Assembly: GCF_012290005.1 (NCBI RefSeq)
Contig: NZ_JAAXMS010000002.1
Location: 372,001-436,000, forward strand
DNA from: Crateriforma spongiae
GTDB taxonomy: Bacteria > Planctomycetota > Planctomycetia > Pirellulales > Pirellulaceae
Length of the DNA stretch: 64,000 nucleotides
Direction: 5' to 3'
A program made the translations under genes and the position numbers. Below, piece after piece: positions 9,512 through 18,810 of this stretch (position 1 is its first letter; every line of letters starts with the position of its first letter). The notes beneath the pieces were generated by a model. That model did no database searches. It had not been told where the DNA came from and saw nothing but the letters and a program-made list of their open reading frames with translations.

Positions 9512-10810
9512 TCACTGCTGCCGAAGGGCTTCGATGGGATTCATCGCCGCAGCTTTGTAGGCCGGGTAGACACCAAAGATGATGCCGATCGCAACGGAGA
9601 TCCCAAACGCCAAGGCAATGGAAGCAACACTGGTGACCGTTTGCATCCCGGCAACCGCGGTGACCACCATTGGAATACTGATCCCCAAAAAGATCCCCAA
9701 CAGACCGCCGGTCGCCGACAAGACCGTGGTTTCGACCAGAAACTGGCGAATGATGTCACGGCGTTTGGCACCGATCGCACGTCGGATCCCGATTTCGCGA
9801 GTCCGTTCGGTCACCGTCGCAAGCATGATGTTCATGATGCCGATCCCGCCGACCAGCAGTGAAATCCCCGCGATTGCCCCCAAGACCAAATTCCAGATCC
9901 GCTTTTCATGTTCCGCTTGGGCCATCAACTCCAGCGGAACAAGGACCTGGTAATCGGTGGCGTCGGTGTGTCGCTTTTCCAACAGATCACGGACCATCGT
10001 CGCGGTCGGTGCGACTTGGTCGCCATCGGCCACGGCGATCGTGATCTCGCTCAGTTCGACACGATCAAATTCGCGGCTGCTGGCGGCTTCACGCGTCAAG
10101 AATCCGAAACGTGCTCGGCCCGTCTCCAATGGCACGAAGATGTCGCGATTGGCATCGTCCCCGCCCGATTCACCGGCGCGAGCAATCCCGCTGTCGCGAG
10201 CCGACAAAACGCCGACCACGCGGAACGCGGTGCCGCCGACCAGGATCGGTTGATCCAAGGGATCGCTGTATCCGAATAGTTCCGTTGCCGCGCCTTGAGT
10301 CAAAACCGCCACGTTGGCCATGTCTTCGCGATCGCGACGCTGCAGAAAACGCCCGCGGCGGACCTGGATATTACGAACGGCTGACAATTCGGGAGTCGTT
10401 GCGACAACGCGGGCTTCGCCCAAACGGTTCCCTCCTTGGCTAACATCACGACGCTGCATCATCACCGGGACGACGGAACGTTTGGTGGGCAGATCTTCCA
10501 GCACACGCAGATCTTCATAGGTCAGTCCATATGCATTGACTTGATACAGACTGCGTGACGTCACCGCGGACGTTGAGGAATTGTTGTCACCGCCGTCTTC
10601 CGCCTCGCCCGGTGAAAGCGTGCGGATAATAACATTATTGGCCCCCAACGAACGGATGCGTTCCAAGGCCTCCTGCTTGCTGCCTTCGCCGATCGAAAGC
10701 ATTGCGATGACCGACGCGACGCCCAGAATCGTCCCCAGCAACGTCAACGTGCTTCGCATCTTGTGCAGCAGCAAATTGCGGACGGACAAGCGGAACGTCG
10801 ACCACCACAT
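9512..10810 (-). CDS. MacB-type ABC transporter permease (FtsX fold), no ATPase domain
   Basis: This 432-residue protein has the MacB periplasmic core domain between the first transmembrane segment (near residues 20-40, LLGTILGVASVIAMLSIG) and three C-terminal segments (about 310-425). The FtsX motifs MLATVTERTREIGIRRAIGAKRRDI and GISIPMVV are present. In MacB an ATPase is fused at the N-terminus; here it is absent, so a separate ATPase subunit is needed and none is encoded in the window. The ATG overlaps the adaptor gene stop by one base (TGATG), which indicates translational coupling. Together with the upstream adaptor and the downstream TolC-like lipoprotein it should form a tripartite exporter whose substrate is unknown. 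Confidence 0.88.
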   Translation of the reverse strand: MWWSTFRLSVRNLLLHKMRSTLTLLGTILGVASVIAMLSIGEGSKQEALERIRSLGANNVIIRTLSPGEAEDGGDNNSSTSAVTSRSLYQVNAYGLTYEDLRVLEDLPTKRSVVPVMMQRRDVSQGGNRLGEARVVATTPELSAVRNIQVRRGRFLQRRDREDMANVAVLTQGAATELFGYSDPLDQPILVGGTAFRVVGVLSARDSGIARAGESGGDDANRDIFVPLETGRARFGFLTREAASSREFDRVELSEITIAVADGDQVAPTATMVRDLLEKRHTDATDYQVLVPLELMAQAEHEKRIWNLVLGAIAGISLLVGGIGIMNIMLATVTERTREIGIRRAIGAKRRDIIRQFLVETTVLSATGGLLGIFLGISIPMVVTAVAGMQTVTSVASIALAFGISVAIGIIFGVYPAYKAAAMNPIEALRQQ

Positions 10811-12441
10811 CAGGCGTCGGTCTCCAGCAAATCGTCGATGAACTCGCGAGGATTCAAAGCGATCGATTCACCCGCCTGCAGACCTTCGACGATTTGCACC
10901 ATCGAATCGTTGTCGCGACCGGTTTCAACCTGGCGTGGAATCAGGCGACCGTCCTGTTGCGTCAACACCCACGTCACGCCGTTGCGTTCGACGATCGACT
11001 GCATGGGCACCGTCACGATTTGCTCCAAGTAGTCCACCATAATTTCGGTCACGGCGGTCATACCGGGCTTCAAGTGTGCCACTTCGTCATCGATGGTCAC
11101 GACCGTTTCGTACACCTTGGTGGTGCTGCCACGCCAAGAGTTTTGAGCGGGCAAAACGGCGATCGACTGAACCGTCCCGGAGTATTCACGTTCGGGAAAG
11201 GCGTCGACAGTGATGCGAGCCTTCATGCCCTGCTGAATCTGGTCCAAGTCGGATTCATGAACGGTTGTTTGGACCTGCATCGCACTAAGCGATGGCAACG
11301 ACATCAGGTGCTGGCGATAACGGACCGGCACGCCTTCGCGGATCTCGGTGTTGCGATCCGAAGCGTAAGCGACCATCCCGTCCTCGGGGGCAAAAATTTT
11401 GCAAGCCTTCAGCTGGGTCTGATAGCGTTCCAGACGCTCTTCTTCCTTCTTCAGCGATTCGGTGCGTGCCCGCAGGATCGCTTCTACTTTGGCCAACCGC
11501 GCTTCGTTGTTACGTTCGGTCTGTGACAGCAGGCGTTCGGCTGTTTTGACTTTGCCTTCCAAGGTCAACAACTGCATTTCACGCTCGTAGTTTTCCTTCC
11601 GCTTCAGCGTGGCCAAGGTGGTTTGCAGCTTGTTCAATTGAGCGGCATAGCTGCCTTCGGCCTGCAGGAATGCCAACTCACTTTTTCGCAGTTCGTTGCG
11701 ATTGGCATAACCCAACTTGTACAGCGATTCGATGCCCTGGCGATCGTCGCGCCGAAGTTCCAGCGAAGCCTGAGCTTCCAAGATGTCGTTGTTGACGTTG
11801 TGAATGTTTCGTCGAATTTCATCCACGGCCAACTTGTAAGTGCCGCTTTCTTCATCAACGAACATTTCCAATTCCAGCTTGGCCAGCTGCACCTTCAGTT
11901 CGGCTTCCGCCTTGGCGGTTTCGTTTTGCACCAACTGGTTGCTGTAATCCGCTTCCGACTGAATCTTATTCGAACGAGCGGTTTCCGTATCCAGGATCTG
12001 TTCGTCCAATTCTTCACGCATCGGCGTCGAATCGATCTCCACCAGCAAATCGCCTTTCTTGACGCTACTGCCGTTGGGAATGATCCAAACGATCGGGGTG
12101 CCGTTGATGCCGTCTCGCTGGACGTCTTCGACTTCGCAGTTGATTTCCAGGTTGGTCTGGCTTTCCAAATTCCCGCGTTCAATCACGCTGATTTGCAAGT
12201 CTTCGGTCGCCACCGTGTGCCACAACACGCGATCATCCAGTGTTTCACCGCCGCCCCAGAAACTGGACGCCAAGACCAGTCCAAACACGGGCACCAACGA
12301 TGCCGCGGCCAGGCTGGGAAACACGGGGATCGCACCACGACGCTGGCGTGATCGACGTACACGGGCATCCGATCGAACGGAAATCGCACCTTTCCAATTC
12401 AGCCGTCGGCTGACGTCAGATCGCTGATTCTTTTGAGACAT
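10810..12441 (-). CDS. HlyD/MacA-family periplasmic adaptor
   Basis: The protein has 543 residues. A basic N-terminus with several Arg pairs precedes one transmembrane segment near residues 40-63 (LAAASLVPVFGLVLASSFW). A lipoyl/barrel-sandwich half-motif (IPNGSSVKKGDLLVEID) follows near 120. Residues 140-340 form a long coiled-coil hairpin. The second lipoyl half (CKIFAPEDGMVAY) and the beta-barrel and membrane-proximal domains follow. Adaptors of this type link an inner-membrane ABC transporter to an outer-membrane duct. The gene is first in the coupled pair with the permease at 9512-10810. The coiled coil is long, which matches the extended TolC-like partner, but that pairing is inference. 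Confidence 0.88.
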   Translation of the reverse strand: MSQKNQRSDVSRRLNWKGAISVRSDARVRRSRQRRGAIPVFPSLAAASLVPVFGLVLASSFWGGGETLDDRVLWHTVATEDLQISVIERGNLESQTNLEINCEVEDVQRDGINGTPIVWIIPNGSSVKKGDLLVEIDSTPMREELDEQILDTETARSNKIQSEADYSNQLVQNETAKAEAELKVQLAKLELEMFVDEESGTYKLAVDEIRRNIHNVNNDILEAQASLELRRDDRQGIESLYKLGYANRNELRKSELAFLQAEGSYAAQLNKLQTTLATLKRKENYEREMQLLTLEGKVKTAERLLSQTERNNEARLAKVEAILRARTESLKKEEERLERYQTQLKACKIFAPEDGMVAYASDRNTEIREGVPVRYRQHLMSLPSLSAMQVQTTVHESDLDQIQQGMKARITVDAFPEREYSGTVQSIAVLPAQNSWRGSTTKVYETVVTIDDEVAHLKPGMTAVTEIMVDYLEQIVTVPMQSIVERNGVTWVLTQQDGRLIPRQVETGRDNDSMVQIVEGLQAGESIALNPREFIDDLLETDA

Positions 12442-13272
12442 CGGAGTGATCTTTGTAGGTGGGTGGGAATCGGTTCGTCGTCGCTTGCAAAACGGCCACC
12501 ACTGCCCGAGCGGAACCTGATCGGCCCAGCATTAGGCGGCTGGCTTTCGTCAGCGTGCGGTGCACATAACGACACCCGGCATGGCAGGCGTTCGACACGT
12601 GCGTGACAACAAACACGACAAAATCGGAGGTGGGAAGGATGGAGCGTAGCGACCGCGACGACGATTCAACGTGTGCCGCGGTGTGCACCCCGGAGGGACA
12701 GTTCAATATACTCGACAATCAAGTTGGTGTCTCTGCAGGTTTCGCCCTGGGGCTAACACTTGGCCGCAAAAACCTACCGTCTTGATCCAAAGTGAGATCA
12801 GTCTGAGCCCAGACAGAGCCCACAATCGGATTTTCTAGGTCATTTCTGTCGACTCAGAAACGCAGATTCCCGCACCAGACTGCCGACTGCGGCAATTCGC
12901 CCGCAAGCAGCCAGTGGATTCGACGTCCTGAACCGCTGGACCCTAGGTCGGGCATGCTGGCGTTCATGCCGATTTGCCTCCAAATTCGCGGCAAGCCGCA
13001 GTTTCTGGTCGTTTTGGGCTCGGTGCCGCCCGTAAAGTCCGTAGGACCAGCCGCCTTCTCGGTGCACCGCATGACGGCTTCATCACATCAATCAAGGCTT
13101 GATGACCGGAATCCCATCGGATCGCCACCCGCGAAACGGCAAACCACCCCTTCGAAAACACAGATACACTGATCGGCTGGCTAATGATCAAAAACGGAAA
13201 ATCCAGACCCATCTTCCTGGACAGCCCACAGTCCCGCCGCCGTCCGTGAACCTTCCCCAAAAATTCATCACC
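12442..13272. other. 831-bp intergenic region between divergent genes
   Basis: This gap separates the adaptor start from the first sulfatase start and should contain promoters in both directions. A possible 48-codon frame starts at the ATG at 12639 behind a purine-rich run (GGGAAGG), but nothing in its product is recognisable. Two overlapping minus-strand frames of about 75 codons at 12840-13072 also lack any domain. I see no tRNA or clear terminator. Confidence 0.5.
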
Positions 13273-14997
13273 ATGAAGTCCCCCCTTTCGCTTTCGGCCG
13301 CCGCGTTTCGCGTTCCCACTGCCCGACGCCGACACCGTCCTGCCCATCGCACCGCAACCGATCCCACAGCCGAACTGGCATCCGGTAGGTTGACTTTGCG
13401 GCAGGCCGATCGACTGCCGTCGTCACGGATCGCCATCGCCATGTGCCTGCTCCTGTGCTGCACGGCGCAAGCCGAATCCACATCGGAACCAACCGAACGT
13501 CCGAACGTCTTGCTGTGCATCGCCGACGATTGGTCGTACGGACATGCCGGAGCCTACGGCTGCGATTGGGTCCAAACGCCCGGTTTCGATCAAGTCGCCA
13601 AGCAGGGCGTCGTCTTCACCCATGCGTACACGCCGAACGCCAAGTGTGCGCCATCACGGGCGGCGATCTTGACCGGTCGGAACTCGTGGCAGCTGGAAGA
13701 AGCCTGCAATCACATCTGTGATTTTCCGCCAAAGTTCAAAACGTACGTCGAAGCGTTGAAGGTCGCCGGATATCAGGTGGGAACCACCGGCAAAGGCTGG
13801 GGCCCTGGAATCGCCAAAGACGTCAACGGAAGAAATCGCCAGATGACCGGTGTCCCGTTCACCAAACGCACCGCTAAGCCACCGGCCAAACACATCAGCG
13901 CGAACGATTATGCGGCAAACTTTGATGACTTCATCCAAAGTGTCGACACATCACAACCGTGGTGCTTTTGGTACGGCGCGACTGAACCACACCGAGCCTA
14001 CGAATATGGCGTGGGCCAACGGATCGCCGGCAAAAAGCTTTCAGACATCGATCGTGTTCCCGGCTATTGGCCTGACAACGAAACCGTTCGCAACGACATG
14101 CTGGACTACGCGGTCGAAGTCGAACACTTTGACAAACATACCCAACGCATCTTGGACCAATTGAATTCACTGGGCGAACTGGACAACACGTTGGTCATCG
14201 TCACCTCGGATCATGGAATGCCTTTCCCTCGAGTCAAGGGCCAGGCTTACGAGCCGAGCAACCACGTCCCATTGGCGATCATGTGGCCGCAGCGGATGCA
14301 ACACATCGGCCGACGGATCGACGACTATGTCAGCCTAATCGACCTGGCGCCGACGATCCTGGACGCAACCGATTTGCAGATCCAAGAAAGCATCATGCAA
14401 CCGGTGACCGGCAAAAGCTTGGTCGCATTGCTGGAAAGCGACCTCGAAGGACAAGTCGATCCCAGTCGCGACCACGTGTTGATCGGTAAAGAACGACACG
14501 ACATTGGACGTCCGAACGACTGGGGATATCCGATCCGAGGCATCATCCAGGATGACATGCTGTTCATCCAAAATTTTGAACCCGACCGCTGGCCCGCGGG
14601 CAATCCGGAAACTGGTTACCTGAATACCGACGGAAGCCCGACCAAGTCCATCATCCTCGAGGGCCGTCGTGACGGAACCGATACGTTGCATTGGGACCAG
14701 TCCTTTGGAAAACGCCCAAGTGAAGAGCTGTACGATCTGTCGGCCGATCAAGATTGCTTGGCGAATCTGGCGAAAAACTCCGACTACGCCCGCATCATGC
14801 GGGCGCTCCGAAACCAGATGAACGCTGAACTGAAACTACAGGACGATCCCCGAATGTTCGGCAAAGGCGAGACCTTTGAACAGATGGAATACGTTAACTC
14901 GGGAACGAAGAACTTCTACGAGCGTTACATGAACGGTGAAAAAATGAACGCCGGTTGGGTCAACAAAGACGACTTCGAAACGGCCCCGATCGAATAG
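13273..14997 (+). CDS. Sulfatase, heparan N-sulfatase-like (S1 family)
   Basis: The protein has 574 residues. The active-site signature [12 protein letters not shown] has its Cys (the formylglycine precursor) at about residue 125. Metal-binding Asp residues lie in CIADDWSYG, and TSDHGMP supplies another Asp/His pair. The order and the insert around GWGPG resemble S1_8 sulfamidase-like enzymes, but this subfamily call is tentative. I chose the ATG at 13273. It gives an unusually long Arg-rich leader before the hydrophobic stretch [16 protein letters not shown] start at the ATG at 13441 would leave too short a signal, and the frame is open upstream to 13099. The enzyme should be exported and hydrolyse sulfate esters or N-sulfates of polysaccharides. 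The next gene is a second sulfatase 57 bp downstream. Confidence 0.87.
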   Translation: MKSPLSLSAAAFRVPTARRRHRPAHRTATDPTAELASGRLTLRQADRLPSSRIAIAMCLLLCCTAQAESTSEPTERPNVLLCIADDWSYGHAGAYGCDWVQTPGFDQVAKQGVVFTHAYTPNAKCAPSRAAILTGRNSWQLEEACNHICDFPPKFKTYVEALKVAGYQVGTTGKGWGPGIAKDVNGRNRQMTGVPFTKRTAKPPAKHISANDYAANFDDFIQSVDTSQPWCFWYGATEPHRAYEYGVGQRIAGKKLSDIDRVPGYWPDNETVRNDMLDYAVEVEHFDKHTQRILDQLNSLGELDNTLVIVTSDHGMPFPRVKGQAYEPSNHVPLAIMWPQRMQHIGRRIDDYVSLIDLAPTILDATDLQIQESIMQPVTGKSLVALLESDLEGQVDPSRDHVLIGKERHDIGRPNDWGYPIRGIIQDDMLFIQNFEPDRWPAGNPETGYLNTDGSPTKSIILEGRRDGTDTLHWDQSFGKRPSEELYDLSADQDCLANLAKNSDYARIMRALRNQMNAELKLQDDPRMFGKGETFEQMEYVNSGTKNFYERYMNGEKMNAGWVNKDDFETAPIE

Positions 14998-15054
14998 CCG
15001 TCAAACGCATCGCCAGTCCCCATTCCCGCTCCGCATGTCTCCCACGTCAAACCC

Positions 15055-16815
15055 ATGAACATCGCCTCTCATTGCCACCGTGTCATTCTGATTGCATTGA
15101 TCACGTGTGTCGGCTCTCTGCTGTGCGCGGACGAAAACCAGAAGCCCAACATCCTGTACATCATGAGCGATGATATGGGGTTTTCTGATTTGGGATGCTA
15201 CGGCAGCGAGATCGACACGCCGAACCTGAATCGTCTTGCCGAACGTGGATTGCGGTTCACTCAGTTCTACAACACCGGACGATGCTGTCCGACGCGAGCG
15301 AGTTTGCTGACCGGCTTGTATCCACACCAAGCCGGCATCGGGCACATGATGCAAGACCGTGGACACGACGGTTATCGCGGCGAATTGAACCGCAACTGTG
15401 TGACGATCGCCGAGGCTTTAAAGTCCGCCGGCTATCGTTCCTATCTGTCTGGAAAATGGCATGTGACGTCCAAGGTCCAGCCGGAATCATCGGCAGACAA
15501 GTTCAACTGGCCGCTTCAACGTGGTTTCGATCGCTTTTACGGAACCATTCACGGTGCGGGCAGCTTCTGGGATCCCAATTCACTGACGCGAGACAACGAA
15601 TTCGTGTCGCCGTTTTCGGACCCGCTGTATCCACGCGATTCAGACCCAGGCGATGACCAAGACGACAGCGACGACTTTTACTACACCGATGCGATCAGCG
15701 ACCACGCGGTCGGGTTCATCCATGACCATCACCAAAACGTCGGGGATCAACCGTTCTTCTTGTACGTCAGCTACACCGCCGCCCATTGGCCGATGCATGC
15801 TCGAAAGGCCGACATCGCCAAATACATTGGCAAATACGACGCGGGATACGAGGCGATACGCAAGGCTCGTTTCGAAAAGATGATTCGCCTGGGACTGTTG
15901 AATCGTAACAGCGTTACCCCTTGGCCGATTCCGCAAGATTGGATCAACGACAATCACTGGGAATGGGACAAACGTTGCATGGAAGTCTATGCGGCGATGA
16001 TCGACAACATGGACCAAGGCATCGGGCGTATTGTCACCGCATTGAAAGACACCGGGCAATTCGAAAACACCTTGATTTGCTTCTTTCAAGACAATGGCGG
16101 ATGTGCCGAGAACTACGGTCGCCAATCCAAGTCGACGACACTGCGACAAGACGCTCCAACGCTGGCACCGCTTCCCAAAGAACACCTCCAAGTTCACATG
16201 CAACCGAAACAGACCCGTGATGGATATCCGGTGCGGACCGGTGCCATGGTCATGCCGGGGCCATCGGACACTTACATCGCGTATGGTCGAGTGTGGGCGA
16301 CGGTATCCAACACGCCGTTTCGTGAATACAAGCACTTCTGTCACGAAGGCGGCATTTCATCCCCCTTGATCATGCACTGGCCAGGTGGACTGTCGCGTGC
16401 GGGAGAAATTGAGCACACCCCGGCGCACTTGATCGATCTGATGGCCACCGCCGTGGACGTCGCCCAAACGTCGTACCCTGATACGTATCACGACGGCCGA
16501 CCAATCAAACCGGCCGAAGGCGTCAGCCTGCAGCCACTGCTGTCCGGAGAACCCATCCAACGGGACGCGATCTACTGGGAACATGAAGGCAATCGTGCGA
16601 TCCGGATGGGCGATTGGAAACTGGTCGCCAAGAAGGCCAACGGTCCCTGGGAGCTGTACAACATTGCCAAAGACCGCAGCGAACAAAACGACCTGGCAGA
16701 CCAGATGCCCGAACGTGCAAAAGAAATGGCCGATCGTTGGCAGCAATATGCCCAGCGCGCCAATGTGCTACCGCTGAACCCCAAAAAGCCATCCGGCCAA
16801 CGAAAAAAACAATGA
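15055..16815 (+). CDS. Arylsulfatase (S1 family, CPTR type)
   Basis: This is a 586-residue secreted sulfatase. The signal peptide is MNIASHCHRVILIALITCVG followed by a small-residue cleavage site before DENQKPNILYIMSDDMG, which carries the metal-binding Asp pair. The formylglycine motif CPTRASLLTG has its Cys at residue 78. FFQDNGGCAEN supplies the downstream Asp/Asn, and KHFCHEGGISSPLI is typical of arylsulfatase A-like enzymes. It needs a formylglycine-generating or anaerobic maturase enzyme, and none is encoded here. It lies 57 bp after the first sulfatase on the same strand, so cotranscription is likely. Its stop is one base from the stop of the convergent deacetylase. Confidence 0.9.
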   Translation: MNIASHCHRVILIALITCVGSLLCADENQKPNILYIMSDDMGFSDLGCYGSEIDTPNLNRLAERGLRFTQFYNTGRCCPTRASLLTGLYPHQAGIGHMMQDRGHDGYRGELNRNCVTIAEALKSAGYRSYLSGKWHVTSKVQPESSADKFNWPLQRGFDRFYGTIHGAGSFWDPNSLTRDNEFVSPFSDPLYPRDSDPGDDQDDSDDFYYTDAISDHAVGFIHDHHQNVGDQPFFLYVSYTAAHWPMHARKADIAKYIGKYDAGYEAIRKARFEKMIRLGLLNRNSVTPWPIPQDWINDNHWEWDKRCMEVYAAMIDNMDQGIGRIVTALKDTGQFENTLICFFQDNGGCAENYGRQSKSTTLRQDAPTLAPLPKEHLQVHMQPKQTRDGYPVRTGAMVMPGPSDTYIAYGRVWATVSNTPFREYKHFCHEGGISSPLIMHWPGGLSRAGEIEHTPAHLIDLMATAVDVAQTSYPDTYHDGRPIKPAEGVSLQPLLSGEPIQRDAIYWEHEGNRAIRMGDWKLVAKKANGPWELYNIAKDRSEQNDLADQMPERAKEMADRWQQYAQRANVLPLNPKKPSGQRKKQ

Positions 16816-16816
16816 T

Positions 16817-17575
16817 TCAGGTGGTCGTGAACACGTCTTCGGCGACCTGCGAATAGGACAAGTCGTTCCACCCCTTTGCCAGCACGAATTCCAGGTGATC
16901 AGCCAGCTTCAATTGATGATCCCTTGGGTGGATGGAAATCCGCAGCGGCCGGCATCCCCAACGTCGAACGGCCAATCCAAATGCGTTGAAGGCACGCACA
17001 GACCATTTCCGCAAAATCGTGTCGGCTTCGAAACCGACCAGCGGTAGTTCGGCGACCCTGCGGTCTCGCATCGATGCCAAACCCGCCAAGGTTTCAATCC
17101 AGTCAAACGGGACTTCGCCCCAACGATCTTTCGGCAGATCGCCCAATGCCCAGGCCGGCGGAACGTACAAACGCGGACGTGGCAGGCTGACCATGTCGAA
17201 CCATTCGGCACAGCGACACATCGTGCCGACAATCTGGTCAGTGGACCAACAAAGATGTTCGGCCACTTGCCGTGAAATCAACATCGAATGAAGTCGATGC
17301 TTCCATCCAGCGATTCGTTCGCATTGATGCACCCACCCGTGTCCACATAGCGTCAGCGACTCATCCGACCAACGACGCAATTGGTCCACATCGCGGCCGG
17401 ACCAATCGAGACCGGGGACAACCAGCAAAGCGATTTGCCGAATCTGGTGACGGCGGCACAAGTCGATCAGTTGCCCAGTCTGTGCCATCGTCGATGGCAT
17501 CACATCATGAATCGAAACAACCGCCTCGGGTTGCTTCGTTTGCGAAGGTGTGGAAACCGCCAACATCGAAAGCAT
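16817..17575 (-). CDS. DUF2334 polysaccharide deacetylase-like protein
   Basis: The protein has 252 residues and shows the DUF2334 (PF10096) pattern within the NodB-like deacetylase superfamily. SIHDVMPST near residue 22 carries the metal-binding His-Asp. CGHGWVHQ carries the second His motif. ISIHPRDHQL near the C-terminus carries another. No signal peptide is seen, so it probably acts in the cytoplasm or at the inner membrane face. The start is the ATG at 17573-17575, which overlaps the glycosyltransferase stop by one base (TGATG). It is the last gene of the operon with a sulfotransferase and a glycosyltransferase, which suggests that it removes an acyl group from the same glycan or glycolipid. 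Confidence 0.85.
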   Translation of the reverse strand: MLSMLAVSTPSQTKQPEAVVSIHDVMPSTMAQTGQLIDLCRRHQIRQIALLVVPGLDWSGRDVDQLRRWSDESLTLCGHGWVHQCERIAGWKHRLHSMLISRQVAEHLCWSTDQIVGTMCRCAEWFDMVSLPRPRLYVPPAWALGDLPKDRWGEVPFDWIETLAGLASMRDRRVAELPLVGFEADTILRKWSVRAFNAFGLAVRRWGCRPLRISIHPRDHQLKLADHLEFVLAKGWNDLSYSQVAEDVFTTT

Positions 17576-18810
17576 CAAACACTCTGATCCGCGGGTACAC
17601 GGCGCTGACCAATCACACGGTGTTCATCCAATCGTGCCGCATCAATTAGGAACTGCAACCAAACACGGACGGTGTGTTGATTGAAATCGGTTACCGCGTT
17701 CCAGCTTTTCCCCGCGATTTGGTTCAACGATTCATCATCCATATTTCGCAGTGATTCGAAACGATCGGCAAAGGACTGATCATCTTCGATATAAAACAAT
17801 CCGGCGGAAATTGACGGCCATTTTGCAATCCCACAGTCGCGTCGGACGATGACATAACGACGCCGCGCCATGGCTTCCAATGCCACGGTACCAAACGACT
17901 CAATCATCGATGGCAACACCAGGGCATCCGATTCATCGAGTGCTCCCAACACCTGATCGCGTGACAGCCAACCAAGGTACTGCAGATTGGGCAATCGCTG
18001 GGCCGCCGATTCGACTTGATCGCGCATCGGACCATCACCCGCAATCGCGAACTGACAATTGGTAAACCTCTCGGCAGCTTCGATCAAATCGCCGACACGT
18101 TTTTCGGCGGCCAATCGCCCGACAAAAACCGTTCGCCGAATTCCCGTTTCCCCGTCATGCTGCGCTAGCCCTGGTCGCCGAACTGACGGACGACGCAAAA
18201 AATCAGCGGCGACCGGTGTGCCCATCACACGTACCAATTTGGCGTCCCATTGACTGGCTTCCTGGTACGCCTCGGCATTCAATGCAACCACGGCATCCGC
18301 CTGACGCATCAACCAACGATTCAGACGATTCAACGCCCAAGTCATCGGTCCGGCCACAAGCTTGGACCAATACAAACGAAACAGCTGTCCAAAACTGGTG
18401 TGATTGACGATCACCAGCGGAATGCCGTTTCGTTTCGCGTACCGCAATCCCAGGTACGAAAACGCGCCCAGGGTGGGCACGATGATAAGGTTCGGTGCCA
18501 TTCGGTCCAAACGTTCCGTCACATGACGCCCATGGGGCAACGCCAATCGCTGTGTTGAATCCCCTGGCATGGGAATTGAAAAACGCTCCATTTCGCGACA
18601 GCGTTCTTGCTGCGGTGCGATCAGGTCGATCGAGTCGACAAACGGCATCAGATGTTCAATGAGATCCAGATAGAAAGTCCCCACACCATTGCGACCAACA
18701 ATTGCATCGGAGACAATCGCAATCCTCAGTCGACCGGCGGACGGCGGCACCATCGTCCCGTCCTTCATTTGGCTTTGAACGACCCGGGCGCGGCTGGTTT
18801 TGGTGCTCAT
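17575..18810 (-). CDS. Glycosyltransferase family 4 (GT-B fold)
   Basis: The 411-residue protein has the two-domain GT-B layout. The N-terminal acceptor domain contains NGVGTFYLDLIEHL near residue 40. The donor-binding domain begins with RTVFVGRLAAEKRVGDLIEA and FAIAGDGPMRDQV. It contains the family E-x7-E-like motif in LPSMIESFGTVALEAMARR near residue 310. The ATG overlaps the sulfotransferase stop by four bases (ATGA), and the stop overlaps the deacetylase ATG. It should transfer a sugar from a nucleotide donor in the cytoplasm; neither the sugar nor the acceptor can be read. It may build the glycan or glycolipid that its operon partners sulfate and deacylate. Confidence 0.9.
   Translation of the reverse strand: MSTKTSRARVVQSQMKDGTMVPPSAGRLRIAIVSDAIVGRNGVGTFYLDLIEHLMPFVDSIDLIAPQQERCREMERFSIPMPGDSTQRLALPHGRHVTERLDRMAPNLIIVPTLGAFSYLGLRYAKRNGIPLVIVNHTSFGQLFRLYWSKLVAGPMTWALNRLNRWLMRQADAVVALNAEAYQEASQWDAKLVRVMGTPVAADFLRRPSVRRPGLAQHDGETGIRRTVFVGRLAAEKRVGDLIEAAERFTNCQFAIAGDGPMRDQVESAAQRLPNLQYLGWLSRDQVLGALDESDALVLPSMIESFGTVALEAMARRRYVIVRRDCGIAKWPSISAGLFYIEDDQSFADRFESLRNMDDESLNQIAGKSWNAVTDFNQHTVRVWLQFLIDAARLDEHRVIGQRRVPADQSV

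Noticed and set aside
12840-13072. Two overlapping minus-strand frames of about 75 codons
   Set aside because: Both are open over the same DNA in different phases, without a domain, export signal or ribosome-binding site.
13099-13272. Upstream extension of the first sulfatase
   Set aside because: The frame is open, but the extra 58 residues precede the likely leader and have no export or domain character.
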